Assembly (NCBI RefSeq): GCF_014218805.1
Contig: NZ_JACJUV010000001.1
Location: 2,244,501-2,308,500 of the forward strand
Source of the DNA: Teredinibacter franksiae
GTDB taxonomy: Bacteria; Pseudomonadota; Gammaproteobacteria; Pseudomonadales; Cellvibrionaceae
Reading direction: 5' to 3'
DNA: 64,000 nucleotides
This document shows positions 1 through 9,374 of the stretch, piece by piece. The position numbers and the translations under genes were made by a program. Position 1 is the first letter of the stretch; each line of letters starts with the position of its first letter. The notes beneath the pieces are model-generated. The model saw nothing but the letters and a program-made list of their open reading frames with translations, did no database searches and was not told the origin of the DNA.

Positions 1-1121
1 ATTCCCGCACTAGCGAAACCCCAAGCCTAGAGTTTTCAGTGCGCGATAGCGGTATCGGTGTTGAACCGCAAAAGCAGGTACACCTGTTCGACGCCTTCAG
101 CCAAGCCGACAGTACCACCAGCCGCCGTTTCGGGGGTACCGGTCTTGGCCTTGCCATCTGCAAACAATTGGCGGAATTAATGAGCGGTACTATCGGTGTA
201 GACAGCTTGCCAGGGCAGGGAGCAACTTTCTGGTTTACGGCAAAATTTGCATTACCCGAAGACTCTTCTGAACGCCCAGCACCCAGCTCCAGCCTTGCAT
301 TATCGGGCAAGCGAATTCTTACCATTCACGATTCCCCTATTCTCAACGAAGCCTTTGGTGAGCATTGTATTTCGTGGAATATTTGCTGCGACAGCCTCAG
401 CGACGTCAAACAAGCTCTAGAACGCTTAAAATTACTGCCTGTGGAAAAAAAGTACGATTTCATTTTTATTGATCAAACCATTAATGGCCGCGACGGGTTT
501 TCAGTAGCGCGCGACATTCGCGCGCTTGAACCCTACGCCGAATCGTCCATCATCCTGCTTACGCGCGAACGCACCACCAACTTTTCGATGGAGCAGTTAA
601 TGCCCATCACCTCTATTCTGCCGCGACCGCTAACGATCCAAGCCTTGAAAAATACACTGCTCGCACAGGCCACTGGCGTTATGCTTAACGAGCTCATCAC
701 CCATGAAAGCACCAGCATCCAACCACAGCGCAAACTTAATGTACTTGTCGCTGAAGACAACGCCGTTAATCGTATGGTCATTGAAGGCCTGTTGAATAAA
801 ATTGAGATTGAGCCGATATTCGCCGAAGACGGCGCGGAAGCACTACAAGCCTACCTAACAGCAAATCCAAAATTCGACCTAATTTTCATGGATTGCGAAA
901 TGCCAGAAATGGACGGTTTTGAATCGACAGAAAAGATTCGCGAGCAGGAATTCAACAAAGCACTTACCCCTGTTCCGATTATCGCACTCACCGCACACGT
1001 AGAAGCCGAACACCGCCAACGCGTCTTTAACGTAGGTATGAACTACTACCTCACTAAGCCGGTTACGATGGAAAAGCTAAGAGAGTCGCTGGTATCTGTG
1101 GGAGTAATGACAGACGCTTAA
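1..1121 (+). CDS. Hybrid sensor histidine kinase, C-terminal part (cut by window start)
   Basis: The frame is open from base 3 to the stop at 1119-1121, so the N-terminal sensor and phosphoacceptor domains lie outside the window. What remains begins inside an HATPase_c domain: the N box end RDSGIGV, then the G2-type stretch [15 protein letters not shown]. Two receiver domains follow. The first is degenerate: a phosphoacceptor-like Asp is present ([13 protein letters not shown]) but the usual Lys is replaced (ILPRPLT). The second is complete, with the acidic pair in VAEDNAVN, the phosphoacceptor Asp in [11 protein letters not shown], Thr in IALTAH and Lys in LTKPV. There is no HPt domain after it, unlike BarA, so a separate phosphotransfer partner is inferred. 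The architecture resembles BarA/GacS-type kinases, but the signal cannot be named without the N-terminus. Confidence 0.85.
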   Translation, partial: SRTSETPSLEFSVRDSGIGVEPQKQVHLFDAFSQADSTTSRRFGGTGLGLAICKQLAELMSGTIGVDSLPGQGATFWFTAKFALPEDSSERPAPSSSLALSGKRILTIHDSPILNEAFGEHCISWNICCDSLSDVKQALERLKLLPVEKKYDFIFIDQTINGRDGFSVARDIRALEPYAESSIILLTRERTTNFSMEQLMPITSILPRPLTIQALKNTLLAQATGVMLNELITHESTSIQPQRKLNVLVAEDNAVNRMVIEGLLNKIEIEPIFAEDGAEALQAYLTANPKFDLIFMDCEMPEMDGFESTEKIREQEFNKALTPVPIIALTAHVEAEHRQRVFNVGMNYYLTKPVTMEKLRESLVSVGVMTDA

Positions 1122-1267
1122 GCAACCTGATTAAGCCTAGGCGAGCGTGACACATAACACCCCAAGCCGACTCACTCACGCAACAACACGGCCATATTGT
1201 ATATACTGGCATACTGTTAACTCGATAATTGTCTACAACCGATGAATACCTTCAGGAATCAAAGGTA

Positions 1268-3376
1268 ATGCCAGAACAAGAAGTCACGCCCCTCAGTAGC
1301 GAATCTTCCGATCAGGTTTCACTCGACAACAACAGCTACTACATTAATCGCGAACTCAGCCACCTGTCGTTCAACCAACGCGTGCTAGCTCAAGCCCTTG
1401 ACGAAAACCACCCGCTGCTGGAACGCCTCAAATTTCTGCTGATATTCAGCTCGAACCTTGACGAATTTTTTGAGATTCGCGTAGCTGGCTTAATGCAAAG
1501 TATTAAATTCGAACGCGAAACCACCGGCCCAGACGGCATGCATCCCAGCGAAGTACTGCGAGAAATTAGTGACATATGCCATAGAACCGTAGAGCAGCAG
1601 TACCGCACACTAAACGACATCCTTATTCCAGCAATGGAAAAGGAGAGCATTCGATTTCTACGCAGACGCAAGTGGACAGATGAACAAACCCAGTGGGTGG
1701 AACAATTCATTGAAAAAGAAGTGCTGCCTATTATTAGCCCGATCGGCATTGACCCTGCACACCCTTTTCCAAGGCTAGTGAATAAAAGCCTCAACTTTAT
1801 CGTTAAGCTCGAAGGCAAAGACGCTTTCGGCCGCGACCTAAATTACGCTATTGTTCCCGCACCCCGAACCCTGCCTCGAGTCATCAAATTACCCGATGGC
1901 CTTGGCAAGCCAGGGCACAACTTCGTGTTCCTTTCTTCCATGATTCACGCCAATGCGGAAAAAATATTTCCCGGTATGAAGGTGCTCGGCTGCTACCAGT
2001 TCCGCATCACCCGCAACGCAGACCTAGACGTCGATATTGAAGGTATTGCCGATCTCGCCCGCGCCCTGCGTGGCGAGCTACATTCCCGTCGTTTCGGGAC
2101 CGCCGTGCGCGTAGAGGTCGCCGACAACTGTCCAGAAGAACTCACTCAATTCTTACTGTCGGAAGTTGGCCTAACGGAAAAAGAACTCTACCGTGTTCAC
2201 GGCCCTGTAAACCTTAAGCGACTGATGAAAGTACCCGGACAAGTGGGCCGCCCGGATCTACTCTACCCCCCCTTTACGCCCAGCATGCCCAAAGGGCTTA
2301 CCCGTAAAGACAATATATTCGATGCCGTATCCCGTAAGGACTACCTGCTGCAGCACCCGTTTGAGTCCTTCGCTCCGGTCATACAGCTGTTGCGCCAGGC
2401 CGCCAAAGACCCCAATGTGGTCGCCATTAAACAAACCCTTTACCGCTCTGGTGGTATCAAATCATCCATTGTCGATGCGCTAATCGATGCCGCCCGTAAC
2501 GGTAAAGAAGTAACCGCCATTGTTGAGCTGCGGGCACGCTTCGATGAAGAGGAGAACCTTGAGCTCGCCAGCCGCCTGCAGGAGGCCGGCGCGGTAGTGG
2601 TGTATGGCGTGGTGGGCTACAAAACCCACTCCAAAATGATTCTTATCGTGCGCCGCGAAGGAGGTGATCTCAAACGCTATGTCCACCTCGGCACCGGTAA
2701 CTACCACAGTGGCAATGCCCGGCTATACACCGATTACTCATTACTTACGGCCCATCACGCACTGTGCGAAGACGTGCACCGTGTTTTCCAACAGCTAACC
2801 GGTATGGGTAAAACCGAGCGTATGAATAAACTGCTGCACGCCCCCTTTACCCTCAAACGCCAGCTAGTGCGCCTGATCGATGGTGAGGTAAAAGCCCACA
2901 AAGAGGGCAAGCCCGCTCACATCATTTTGAAATGCAACGGTCTCACTGAACCCAAAATAATACAGGCCCTGTATAAAGCCTCCCAGGCAGGCGTGCCCAT
3001 CGACCTCATTATTCGCGGTATGTGCTGCCTTCGCCCAGGGATTCCAGGCGTTTCCGACACAATCCGCGTACGCTCCATTGTAGGGCGGTTCCTGGAACAC
3101 ACCCGCACCTACTATTTTGCCAACAATGAACATACCGTTTTTTGCGCCAGCGCAGACCTGATGGAACGCAACCTCAACCACCGGGTAGAAACCTGTTTCC
3201 CCATATTACAGCCCGAATTGGCAGAAAGAATACACCGTGAGCTAAACCTGTACTTACAAGACAACCTGCGTAGCTGGCAGCTCGATACCGAGGGCCGTTA
3301 CAGCGTAAACAGCCGCAAGGCCGAAGAGCCAGTAGTCGGCGCTCAGGATGAACTGCTTAGCTTGCTAGCCCAATAA
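1268..3376 (+). CDS. ppk1: Polyphosphate kinase 1
   Basis: Reversibly polymerises the terminal phosphate of ATP into inorganic polyphosphate. The 702-residue protein has the usual PPK1 length and order: N domain starting YYINRELSHLSFNQRVL, head domain, and two phospholipase-D-like catalytic domains. The catalytic histidine region is visible in YKTHSKMILIVRREG, followed by HLGTGNYH and the second-domain motif LIIRGMCCLRPG. The frame can be extended upstream to a TTG at 1229, but no ribosome site precedes that codon. The ATG at 1268 has AGGA about 10 bases upstream and is preferred. ppk1 next to trxA and rho is the order known from Pseudomonas. Not obviously in an operon: 145 bases separate the next gene. 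Confidence 0.95.
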   Translation: MPEQEVTPLSSESSDQVSLDNNSYYINRELSHLSFNQRVLAQALDENHPLLERLKFLLIFSSNLDEFFEIRVAGLMQSIKFERETTGPDGMHPSEVLREISDICHRTVEQQYRTLNDILIPAMEKESIRFLRRRKWTDEQTQWVEQFIEKEVLPIISPIGIDPAHPFPRLVNKSLNFIVKLEGKDAFGRDLNYAIVPAPRTLPRVIKLPDGLGKPGHNFVFLSSMIHANAEKIFPGMKVLGCYQFRITRNADLDVDIEGIADLARALRGELHSRRFGTAVRVEVADNCPEELTQFLLSEVGLTEKELYRVHGPVNLKRLMKVPGQVGRPDLLYPPFTPSMPKGLTRKDNIFDAVSRKDYLLQHPFESFAPVIQLLRQAAKDPNVVAIKQTLYRSGGIKSSIVDALIDAARNGKEVTAIVELRARFDEEENLELASRLQEAGAVVVYGVVGYKTHSKMILIVRREGGDLKRYVHLGTGNYHSGNARLYTDYSLLTAHHALCEDVHRVFQQLTGMGKTERMNKLLHAPFTLKRQLVRLIDGEVKAHKEGKPAHIILKCNGLTEPKIIQALYKASQAGVPIDLIIRGMCCLRPGIPGVSDTIRVRSIVGRFLEHTRTYYFANNEHTVFCASADLMERNLNHRVETCFPILQPELAERIHRELNLYLQDNLRSWQLDTEGRYSVNSRKAEEPVVGAQDELLSLLAQ

Positions 3377-3445
3377 TCATGCAATTGATCACCATCAAGC
3401 CCCTGATCTTTCGTCGCTAATGAGCCCCTACTAGGTTATTTGGCC

Positions 3446-3474
3446 TTGTATCGAAATCGGGCTATCCTTATCAT
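3446..3474 (+). promoter_or_regulatory. Possible trxA promoter
   Basis: A TATCAT hexamer at 3469-3474 lies 17 bases after TTGTAT at 3446-3451. The -10 matches the sigma-70 consensus at five of six positions, the -35 only at three. It would start transcription near 3481, placing the run of eleven cytosines (3494-3504) in the 5' untranslated region. Confidence 0.35.
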
Positions 3475-3493
3475 TACCGCCTATTTCCGCAAT

Positions 3494-3504
3494 CCCCCCC
3501 CCCC
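3494..3504 (+). repeat. Run of eleven C upstream of trxA
   Basis: Eleven consecutive cytosines sit between the candidate promoter and the Shine-Dalgarno sequence GGAG (3509-3512) of trxA. Tracts this long are prone to slippage; a length change here would alter leader length, not reading frame. Confidence 0.9.
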
Positions 3505-3521
3505 ATTTGGAGAATCAAAAT

Positions 3522-3848
3522 ATGAGTGACGCGATCGTCCACACAAGCGATGCCAACTTCGAACAAGACGTATTGTCTTCTGAAGGCCCTGTACTGGTTG
3601 ACTTCTGGGCAGCTTGGTGTGGTCCCTGTAAAATGATCGCGCCCGTTTTGGATGAACTTGCTCAAGAATACGGCGACAAGATCAAGATCTGCAAAATGGA
3701 CGTTGATGCTAACAAGCAAACTCCCGCAAAATTCAATATTCGCGGAATTCCAACTTTAATCATTTTCAAAAATGGCTCTGCAGAAGGCACCAAAGTTGGC
3801 GCTTTGTCCAAAGCACAACTGAAAGAATTTATCGAAAGTAACCTGTAA
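3522..3848 (+). CDS. trxA: Thioredoxin 1
   Basis: Small cytoplasmic disulfide reductase recycled by thioredoxin reductase. The 108-residue product carries the active site WCGPC in [19 protein letters not shown], the cis-proline loop RGIPTLIIF, and the full thioredoxin fold length. The frame extends to a TTG at 3507, but the ATG at 3522 is preceded by TTGGAGA at ideal spacing and gives the classical N-terminus [10 protein letters not shown]. It is followed by a hairpin and about 500 bases before rho; trxA-rho adjacency is conserved in many gammaproteobacteria. Confidence 0.97.
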   Translation: MSDAIVHTSDANFEQDVLSSEGPVLVDFWAAWCGPCKMIAPVLDELAQEYGDKIKICKMDVDANKQTPAKFNIRGIPTLIIFKNGSAEGTKVGALSKAQLKEFIESNL

Positions 3849-3856
3849 AAGAGTGT

Positions 3857-3882
3857 GACATGGTTGCCAGCGCGACCATGTC
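3857..3882 (+). terminator. Hairpin after trxA
   Basis: An eight-base-pair stem, GACATGGT paired with ACCATGTC around a ten-base loop, starts eight bases after the trxA stop. The U tract after it is poor (TTGCAAAA), so it may be a weak terminator or a 3'-end-stabilising structure. Confidence 0.4.
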
Positions 3883-4354
3883 TTGCAAAATGCCGTTCAT
3901 TTGAGCTTTGCACTCCCCAATTTTTGTGGCTATACTGCAAATGTATCGCTTCTGTACACATCCGTTCATCTCTCCTGCAGTCAATCAACCCTAGACTTAC
4001 AGCAACCCGATGACCGGCCCTAGGCGAAAATAGTTGCCCAATCGGACCATTCAAATACCTTACCTGTGTTATCGACAGCATATCCTAGCCTTACCCCTGG
4101 CTACCCTGTTTAGCTTCGTAACACTGAGCAATTTAAGCAAGCACATTACCCCGCTTGCCCGAAAGCAGCAGCAACTCAAAACCATTGGGTTTTACAACAG
4201 AATTCCAAGCGTTCAGCATTTACCTAAGAAACGATTACAGAACAAATAACACTAGAAGTAATAGCGCTGACCATTAACATATTAGTAAAACAAGTAAACA
4301 TCCTTAATCCTGGCCTTCGGCCGAAGCCATCACCCTGCCTACCGTATTAATCTT
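3883..4354. other. Long intergenic region, trxA to rho leader
   Basis: No convincing gene is seen in about 470 bases. The longest frame here starts at a TTG without a ribosome site and has no recognisable domain. A short inverted repeat, AAAACC/GGTTTT, occurs at 4178-4193 and a strong one at 4311-4329. The region most likely holds the rho promoter and a long autoregulatory leader, as rho genes are commonly controlled by their own product; that is inference. Confidence 0.5.
4311..4329 (+). promoter_or_regulatory. Inverted repeat in rho leader
   Basis: TGGCcTTCGGCCGAAGCCA forms an almost perfect inverted repeat (one bulged C) centred about 35 bases before the rho start. It contains the 12-base palindrome CTTCGGCCGAAG at 4315-4326. 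No clear Shine-Dalgarno lies between it and the ATG, so it may shape translation or attenuation of rho. Confidence 0.45.
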
Positions 4355-5614
4355 ATGAACCTTACCGACCTTAAACAAAAATCCATCGAAGAACTCATCG
4401 AAATCGCAAAAGAAATGGGCATGGAAAACCTTGCCCGCTCGCGCAAACAAGATGTCATTTTTAATATCCTGAAACGCCATGCCCGTAGCGGCGAAGATAT
4501 TTACGGCGATGGCGTATTAGAAATACTGCAGGACGGTTTCGGCTTCTTGCGCTCAGCAGACTCCAGCTACCTTGCTGGCCCTGATGACATCTATGTTTCA
4601 CCGAGCCAGATTCGCCGCTTTAACCTGCGTACAGGCGATACCATTTCCGGCAAAATTCGCCCACCGAAAGAAGGCGAGCGCTATTTCGCCCTGCTCAAAG
4701 TTAACCAAATTAACTTCGACAAACCGGAAAATTCTCGCAATAAAATTCTTTTTGAAAACCTCACCCCCCTGTTTCCAACCGAGCGTTTGGTTTTGGAAGC
4801 CGGTAACGGTTCTACAGAAGATTTAACTGGTCGTATTATCGATTTAATATCGCCTATTGGTAAAGGTCAGCGCGGCCTGATTGTGGCACCGCCGAAAGCC
4901 GGTAAAACTATTATGATGCAGAATGTTGCACAGGCGATTACCCGCAATAATCCCGAATGTCATCTTATTGTTCTACTTATCGACGAGCGCCCAGAAGAAG
5001 TAACCGAAATGCAGCGCTCAGTGCGCGGTGAAGTTGTTGCCTCCACCTTCGACGAGCCACCTTCGCGCCACGTACAGGTAGCCGAAATGGTTATTGAACG
5101 CGCCAAGCGTTTGGTTGAACACAAAAAAAATGTTGTGATTTTACTCGACTCCATTACTCGACTCGCCCGCGCGTATAACACCGTAATCCCATCCTCCGGT
5201 AAAGTGCTTACTGGTGGTGTTGACGCCCATGCGCTGGAGCGCCCAAAACGTTTCTTTGGCGCTGCGCGCAATATCGAAGAAGGCGGTAGTCTGTCCATCG
5301 TCGCGACGGCCCTTATCGATACCGGCTCCAAAATGGACGAGGTTATCTACGAAGAGTTCAAAGGTACCGGCAACTTAGAACTACACCTCGACCGAAAAAT
5401 TGCGGAAAAACGTGTTTACCCCGCCATTAACATTCGCCGCTCGGGTACCCGCCGCGAAGATTTGCTGATGAAAGAAGACGAGCTTGCGCGTGTATGGATT
5501 CTGCGTAAATTGTTACACGATATGGAAGATGTCAGTGCAATTGAATTCTTGTCAGACAGACTAAAAGGCTTTAAAACCAACGAGCAGTTTTTCCTGTCGA
5601 TGAAGTCCAAATAA
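4355..5614 (+). CDS. rho: Transcription termination factor Rho
   Basis: Hexameric RNA-dependent ATPase that ends transcription at unstructured C-rich RNA. The 419 residues equal the E. coli length. Order: Rho N helix-extended domain ([20 protein letters not shown]), OB-fold RNA-binding domain (DGFGFLRS), Walker A ([12 protein letters not shown]), Walker B ([16 protein letters not shown]), the Q/R-loop segment (KVLTGGVDA), and the C-terminal FLSMK end. The start ATG has no strong Shine-Dalgarno, and a strong inverted repeat lies just upstream. It is followed by a GC-rich hairpin and then ubiD. Confidence 0.97.
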   Translation: MNLTDLKQKSIEELIEIAKEMGMENLARSRKQDVIFNILKRHARSGEDIYGDGVLEILQDGFGFLRSADSSYLAGPDDIYVSPSQIRRFNLRTGDTISGKIRPPKEGERYFALLKVNQINFDKPENSRNKILFENLTPLFPTERLVLEAGNGSTEDLTGRIIDLISPIGKGQRGLIVAPPKAGKTIMMQNVAQAITRNNPECHLIVLLIDERPEEVTEMQRSVRGEVVASTFDEPPSRHVQVAEMVIERAKRLVEHKKNVVILLDSITRLARAYNTVIPSSGKVLTGGVDAHALERPKRFFGAARNIEEGGSLSIVATALIDTGSKMDEVIYEEFKGTGNLELHLDRKIAEKRVYPAINIRRSGTRREDLLMKEDELARVWILRKLLHDMEDVSAIEFLSDRLKGFKTNEQFFLSMKSK

Positions 5615-5632
5615 ACGGCGTTTAAGCGCCGT
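5615..5632 (+). terminator. Hairpin directly after rho stop
   Basis: ACGGCG and CGCCGT pair around TTTAAG, beginning at the base after the rho stop codon. There is no U run, so it is not a classical intrinsic terminator. Confidence 0.4.
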
Positions 5633-5830
5633 ATAGAGCGGCGGCACCGCCTGCTGGAAACGTCCGCTGCGCTCCACTTCTGGGGCGCTTCGCTGCTTCT
5701 GGACTGCTTTGCAGCCTGCTGGGGAAACCCGAAAAAACGTAACAACAGCCTCTTCCAGCTGCCAAAGGCAGCGCTCCAGAAGCAAACTCCGTTCGCACTC
5801 CGTGATCCACACTTTTTATCAGAGTAAAAC
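5633..5830. other. Structured GC-rich spacer, rho to ubiD
   Basis: About 200 bases without a believable gene. Several short inverted repeats are packed together, such as GGCGG/CCGCC in GGCGGCACCGCC and CTGCC-AAA-GGCAG. Imperfect repeats of CGCTGCGCTCC/CGCTTCGCTGCTTCTGG and of CTGGAAAC/CTGGGGAAAC also occur. The ubiD start lies at its end. Confidence 0.5.
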
Positions 5831-7297
5831 ATGTTCAAAGATCTGCGAGACTTTATCGAACTGCTCGAAAAAAGAGGGCAGCTGAAGCGCATTAAGCACC
5901 CCGTTAGCCCTCACCTCGAAATCACTGAAATCTGCGACCGCACGTTGCGCGCGGGTGGGCCTGCGCTGTTATTTGAAAATGTTGAAGGCCACACGTTTCC
6001 GCTGCTTGGTAATCTGTTTGGTACACCTGAACGCGTTGCTTTGGGTATGGGGCAAGAAAGTGTAGAAGCGTTACGCGAAGTAGGCGAACTACTGGCATTT
6101 TTGAAAGAACCAGAGCCTCCCAAGGGCATGAAAGACGCTTGGGCAAAATTGCCGATATTCAAACAAGTACTGAACATGTCGCCCAAGGAGGTGAAAAAGG
6201 CCGCTTGTCAGCAAATCGTATTGGCAAACGATCAAGTCGACCTAACCCAGCTGCCTATTCAAACCTGCTGGCCGGGCGATGCCGGCCCACTCATTACTTG
6301 GCCATTGGTTATTACCCGCGGCCCCAACAAAGAGCGGCAGAATCTCGGCATTTACCGCATGCAGTTAATCGGCAAAAACAAACTAATAATGCGTTGGCTC
6401 AGTCATCGCGGCGGCGCACTGGATTTTCGCGAATGGCAACAGCAGCACCCCGGTGAGAATTTCCCCGTATCCGTAGCCTTGGGCGCAGACCCGGCAACAA
6501 TATTAGGTGCGGTAACACCGGTACCCGATACGCTTAGCGAATACGCCTTTGCCGGTTTACTTCGCGGCAGTAAAACCGAAGTCACAAAAAGTATTGGTAA
6601 TGATTTGCAGGTTCCCGCCAGTGCCGAATTCATTTTGGAAGGCTATATCGCCGAAAATGAGATGGCCGACGAAGGCCCCTTTGGCGATCACACCGGCTAT
6701 TACAATGAGGTGGATAGCTTCCCTGTTTTTACCGTGGAACGTATTACCCACCGCAAAGAGCCTATCTACCACAGCACTTATACGGGCCGCCCACCCGACG
6801 AACCCGCTGTACTAGGCTTGGCGCTCAACGAAGTGTTTATACCGCTGCTGAAAAAACAATTCCCGGAAATTGTTGATTTTTATCTGCCGCCGGAAGGCTG
6901 TTCCTACCGCTTGGCTGTTGTGACCATGAAAAAGCAGTACCCCGGTCATGCTAAACGGGTAATGCTCGGCGTTTGGTCTTTCTTGCGCCAGTTTATGTAT
7001 ACCAAATTTGTTATTGTTACCGATGACGACGTAAACGCACGCAATTGGGAAGATGTGATCTGGGCTATTACCACTCGCGTTGATCCCTCGCGCGATACCA
7101 CCCTCATCGACAACACCCCCATCGATTATTTAGACTTCGCATCGCCGGTATCGGGCTTAGGCTCAAAAATGGGCATCGATGCAACCAATAAATGGCCGGG
7201 CGAAACAAACAGAGAATGGGGAACACCCATAGAGATGACAACTGAGGTCAAACAAAAGGTTGATGACCTATGGGACAGCCTTGGCATAATCGATTAA
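5831..7297 (+). CDS. ubiD: 4-hydroxy-3-polyprenylbenzoate decarboxylase
   Basis: Decarboxylates the octaprenyl-4-hydroxybenzoate intermediate of ubiquinone synthesis using prenylated FMN supplied by UbiX. The 488-residue length is typical. It begins [20 protein letters not shown], the family N-terminus, and has the prFMN/metal region [17 protein letters not shown]. The conserved acidic loop [12 protein letters not shown] follows, then the C-terminal segment [12 protein letters not shown] typical of UbiD. rho-ubiD proximity is also seen in Pseudomonas. The partner ubiX is not in this window; ubiA, acting one step earlier, is at 54.4 kb. Confidence 0.96.
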   Translation: MFKDLRDFIELLEKRGQLKRIKHPVSPHLEITEICDRTLRAGGPALLFENVEGHTFPLLGNLFGTPERVALGMGQESVEALREVGELLAFLKEPEPPKGMKDAWAKLPIFKQVLNMSPKEVKKAACQQIVLANDQVDLTQLPIQTCWPGDAGPLITWPLVITRGPNKERQNLGIYRMQLIGKNKLIMRWLSHRGGALDFREWQQQHPGENFPVSVALGADPATILGAVTPVPDTLSEYAFAGLLRGSKTEVTKSIGNDLQVPASAEFILEGYIAENEMADEGPFGDHTGYYNEVDSFPVFTVERITHRKEPIYHSTYTGRPPDEPAVLGLALNEVFIPLLKKQFPEIVDFYLPPEGCSYRLAVVTMKKQYPGHAKRVMLGVWSFLRQFMYTKFVIVTDDDVNARNWEDVIWAITTRVDPSRDTTLIDNTPIDYLDFASPVSGLGSKMGIDATNKWPGETNREWGTPIEMTTEVKQKVDDLWDSLGIID

Positions 7298-7523
7298 TAC
7301 TAGCGTAATCCAGCGGCCTTTTTACCCCTGCGTATAACACTGTATCTTGCGTAATTAAATTACAGTTATTGACCTATTAATAGCTAATACAAAATCGCTA
7401 GGCCATAGAAACGGAAGAAAAATCGTCGGTTCACATGAAAGGATTTGTACTTTTGGCAGCATACTCGCGAAGACAGTGCTCTGCCAAACTGAGCGACACA
7501 TCGAATATTTTTTTCTGCCAGCA
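7298..7523. other. Spacer between convergent ubiD and beta-helix gene
   Basis: About 225 bases between two convergent genes. No gene or clear terminator with a U run was found; an A/T-rich stretch lies at about 7370-7400 and eight T at 7508-7515. Confidence 0.4.
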
Positions 7524-7543
7524 GCTCAAGCATTGACTTGAGC
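7524..7543 (-). terminator. Inverted repeat after beta-helix gene stop
   Basis: GCTCAAG and CTTGAGC form a perfect seven-base-pair stem with a six-base loop. On the minus strand it begins at the base after the TAG stop of the neighbouring gene. No U run follows on that strand, so a terminator role is only possible. Confidence 0.35.
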
Positions 7544-9322
7544 CTATAGACCTTCGGCTTTAAGCCGCTCCTTCGCCCAGCGATAGCTTCCTAAGGACTG
7601 CCTTTGTGCCTTTGACGCTAGGCGATCTAAAGCCGCCTGCCCTAGGCGATCCCGCACTTGCTGATAATAAAGACTAGCGGGCTGCGCGCGAATATCCTCA
7701 GCAGCAGCTGCGCCAGAACCCATCAGCCAAACAACGCCACCGGGGGGAGCCTGCACCTTGAAGCTGGGTGCTACGCAATTATAAAAATAAGTCTGTGTAC
7801 CCGCCCAACCGTGGCCCGTTCCCCTATTGCCGCGAAACCGCGACTCCATTCCCGCCTCAGAACTCACATTATCAAACAAGGTGGCAATGGAATAGCGATG
7901 GTGCGGTCCAGCAAAGGCTTTGGAATCCATTCCAATACAGTCGACAAAAACATTCGGCCCCGCTGTGCGAGCCTGGGTGACAAACTCATGGCGGCCACTA
8001 ATCGTGAGGCAGCGCTGCACGAGATTAAGCTGACCATCAACCATAAAGGAGTAACGACGACCGCCACTAACTCTAGAGGCATGTCCAAGATTAATACTGT
8101 CCTGGATAGTCGAACGCGTTCCCGAAACCGACACTAAGGACCAACCAAAATAGTTTCCAGTAATATTTCGAACCCAAGTATTTTCAGTATTTTTCTCAAT
8201 GTGAATACCCGTCCAGCCATGATTTTCAGCGCGGGTCGCCACTTTAGGGTCTCCGTATGGGTGCGCTGAACTCGATGAACCAAACTCCGACATCAAACGC
8301 ACCCGCTCAATACCCACTTCAGTCACTCGTGCTGGTGCGTGGTACTGAAATATTGCGCCACCCCCAAACTCTGGCTCCATCGAATGTACGATTGGCGCAT
8401 CAACAAAAACACGACGCCCTTCTATGCCGGTAATCTTTCGCTCAAAATAAAAATCATAGCGCCCGGCTTGCCACTGTTTGGTGGTATTGAGCTTCTTTCC
8501 GTCCGCAGACAGCGGAACTCGACGAACAAAATCCGACCAAGATTCACCCGTTTTTTGCAAAATAGAACGCGCTGTTTGGTCATTGGGTAATCGGTAATAC
8601 CATCCAGGATATGCGCCGGTCTTGACCCAGTGAGCCCCGTGAACTGACCGCCATCTCGGTAACAATTGGTCGCCGCCGATAAATTTAATCCATGCCTCGT
8701 TCGAGGGCCGATATACGACTATTTTATCTCCAACGGCGTATGCCAAAACCGAATCGACTTCAAACGAGTTTGACCCTATCGGCGTCGTTTTATCCACGAT
8801 TACTCGTTTCGAAGTGCTATCGACTTCTATTTTATTGGCGTTCCCAACGGTGATAAGCGTACGTTTATATTTTTTATTGTCATACCCGGCGGCGATAATA
8901 GTCGTGCCACTAGGATCACCTCCCTCGCCACGCAGCACCGTCCCACTTTGCGAAATAACGAGCTTTCCCTCTACGCGATAAATGCCGCGCGTAAGGAGTA
9001 CAGCACCACGAAGTCCATTCTGATCCAGAGGCAGCCGCCCTACTTTATCCAAAGCGTCTTGTATACGCTTGGTATCATCACCTAGCTGCGGCTTCAGCGT
9101 AATTTTAACCGCAGCGTTTGGAATCCCCTGCTCGCCGGAGTGATAGCCTACGTGGGAAAAGTCCGGAATCCGGTTTCCCTTATCATCTTTTGAATAGCGT
9201 AATTTTCCGGTTGCAGAAAGACGGTATAAAGCACTTTGTTGCTGTTCAATAATCGTCTGTGCATTGATACTTTGCGGTAGCCAAAATAAAACGGCTATTA
9301 CAACAAACACCCCTATTTTCAT
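7544..9322 (-). CDS. Secreted right-handed beta-helix protein (pectate-lyase superfamily)
   Basis: A 592-residue protein with a clear signal peptide (MKIGVFVVIAVLFWLPQSINA, cleavage before QT), so it is exported. The N-terminal part has the hallmark of pectate-lyase-superfamily helices: DDTKRIQDALDKV, then GAVLLTRGIYRVEGKLVI and SGTVLRGEGG. The middle and C-terminal parts are rich in short Asn/Gly/Val turns (GWTGIHIEKNTENTWVRNI), consistent with helix coils. No catalytic set of a named lyase or hydrolase family was recognised, so the substrate is unknown; a polysaccharide is inferred from the fold and from other such enzymes nearby. It lies 52 bases after an alpha/beta hydrolase on the same strand and could be read from the same transcript. 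Confidence 0.75.
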   Translation of the reverse strand: MKIGVFVVIAVLFWLPQSINAQTIIEQQQSALYRLSATGKLRYSKDDKGNRIPDFSHVGYHSGEQGIPNAAVKITLKPQLGDDTKRIQDALDKVGRLPLDQNGLRGAVLLTRGIYRVEGKLVISQSGTVLRGEGGDPSGTTIIAAGYDNKKYKRTLITVGNANKIEVDSTSKRVIVDKTTPIGSNSFEVDSVLAYAVGDKIVVYRPSNEAWIKFIGGDQLLPRWRSVHGAHWVKTGAYPGWYYRLPNDQTARSILQKTGESWSDFVRRVPLSADGKKLNTTKQWQAGRYDFYFERKITGIEGRRVFVDAPIVHSMEPEFGGGAIFQYHAPARVTEVGIERVRLMSEFGSSSSAHPYGDPKVATRAENHGWTGIHIEKNTENTWVRNITGNYFGWSLVSVSGTRSTIQDSINLGHASRVSGGRRYSFMVDGQLNLVQRCLTISGRHEFVTQARTAGPNVFVDCIGMDSKAFAGPHHRYSIATLFDNVSSEAGMESRFRGNRGTGHGWAGTQTYFYNCVAPSFKVQAPPGGVVWLMGSGAAAAEDIRAQPASLYYQQVRDRLGQAALDRLASKAQRQSLGSYRWAKERLKAEGL

Positions 9323-9374
9323 AATAGCGAAACACCCTGTCGAACAAGCCTGATATTGTTAATTAAGGCTAACG

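Noticed and set aside
4034..4249. 71-codon frame between trxA and rho
   Set aside because: Starts at a TTG with no ribosome site, no recognisable family, and lies in the expected rho promoter/leader region.
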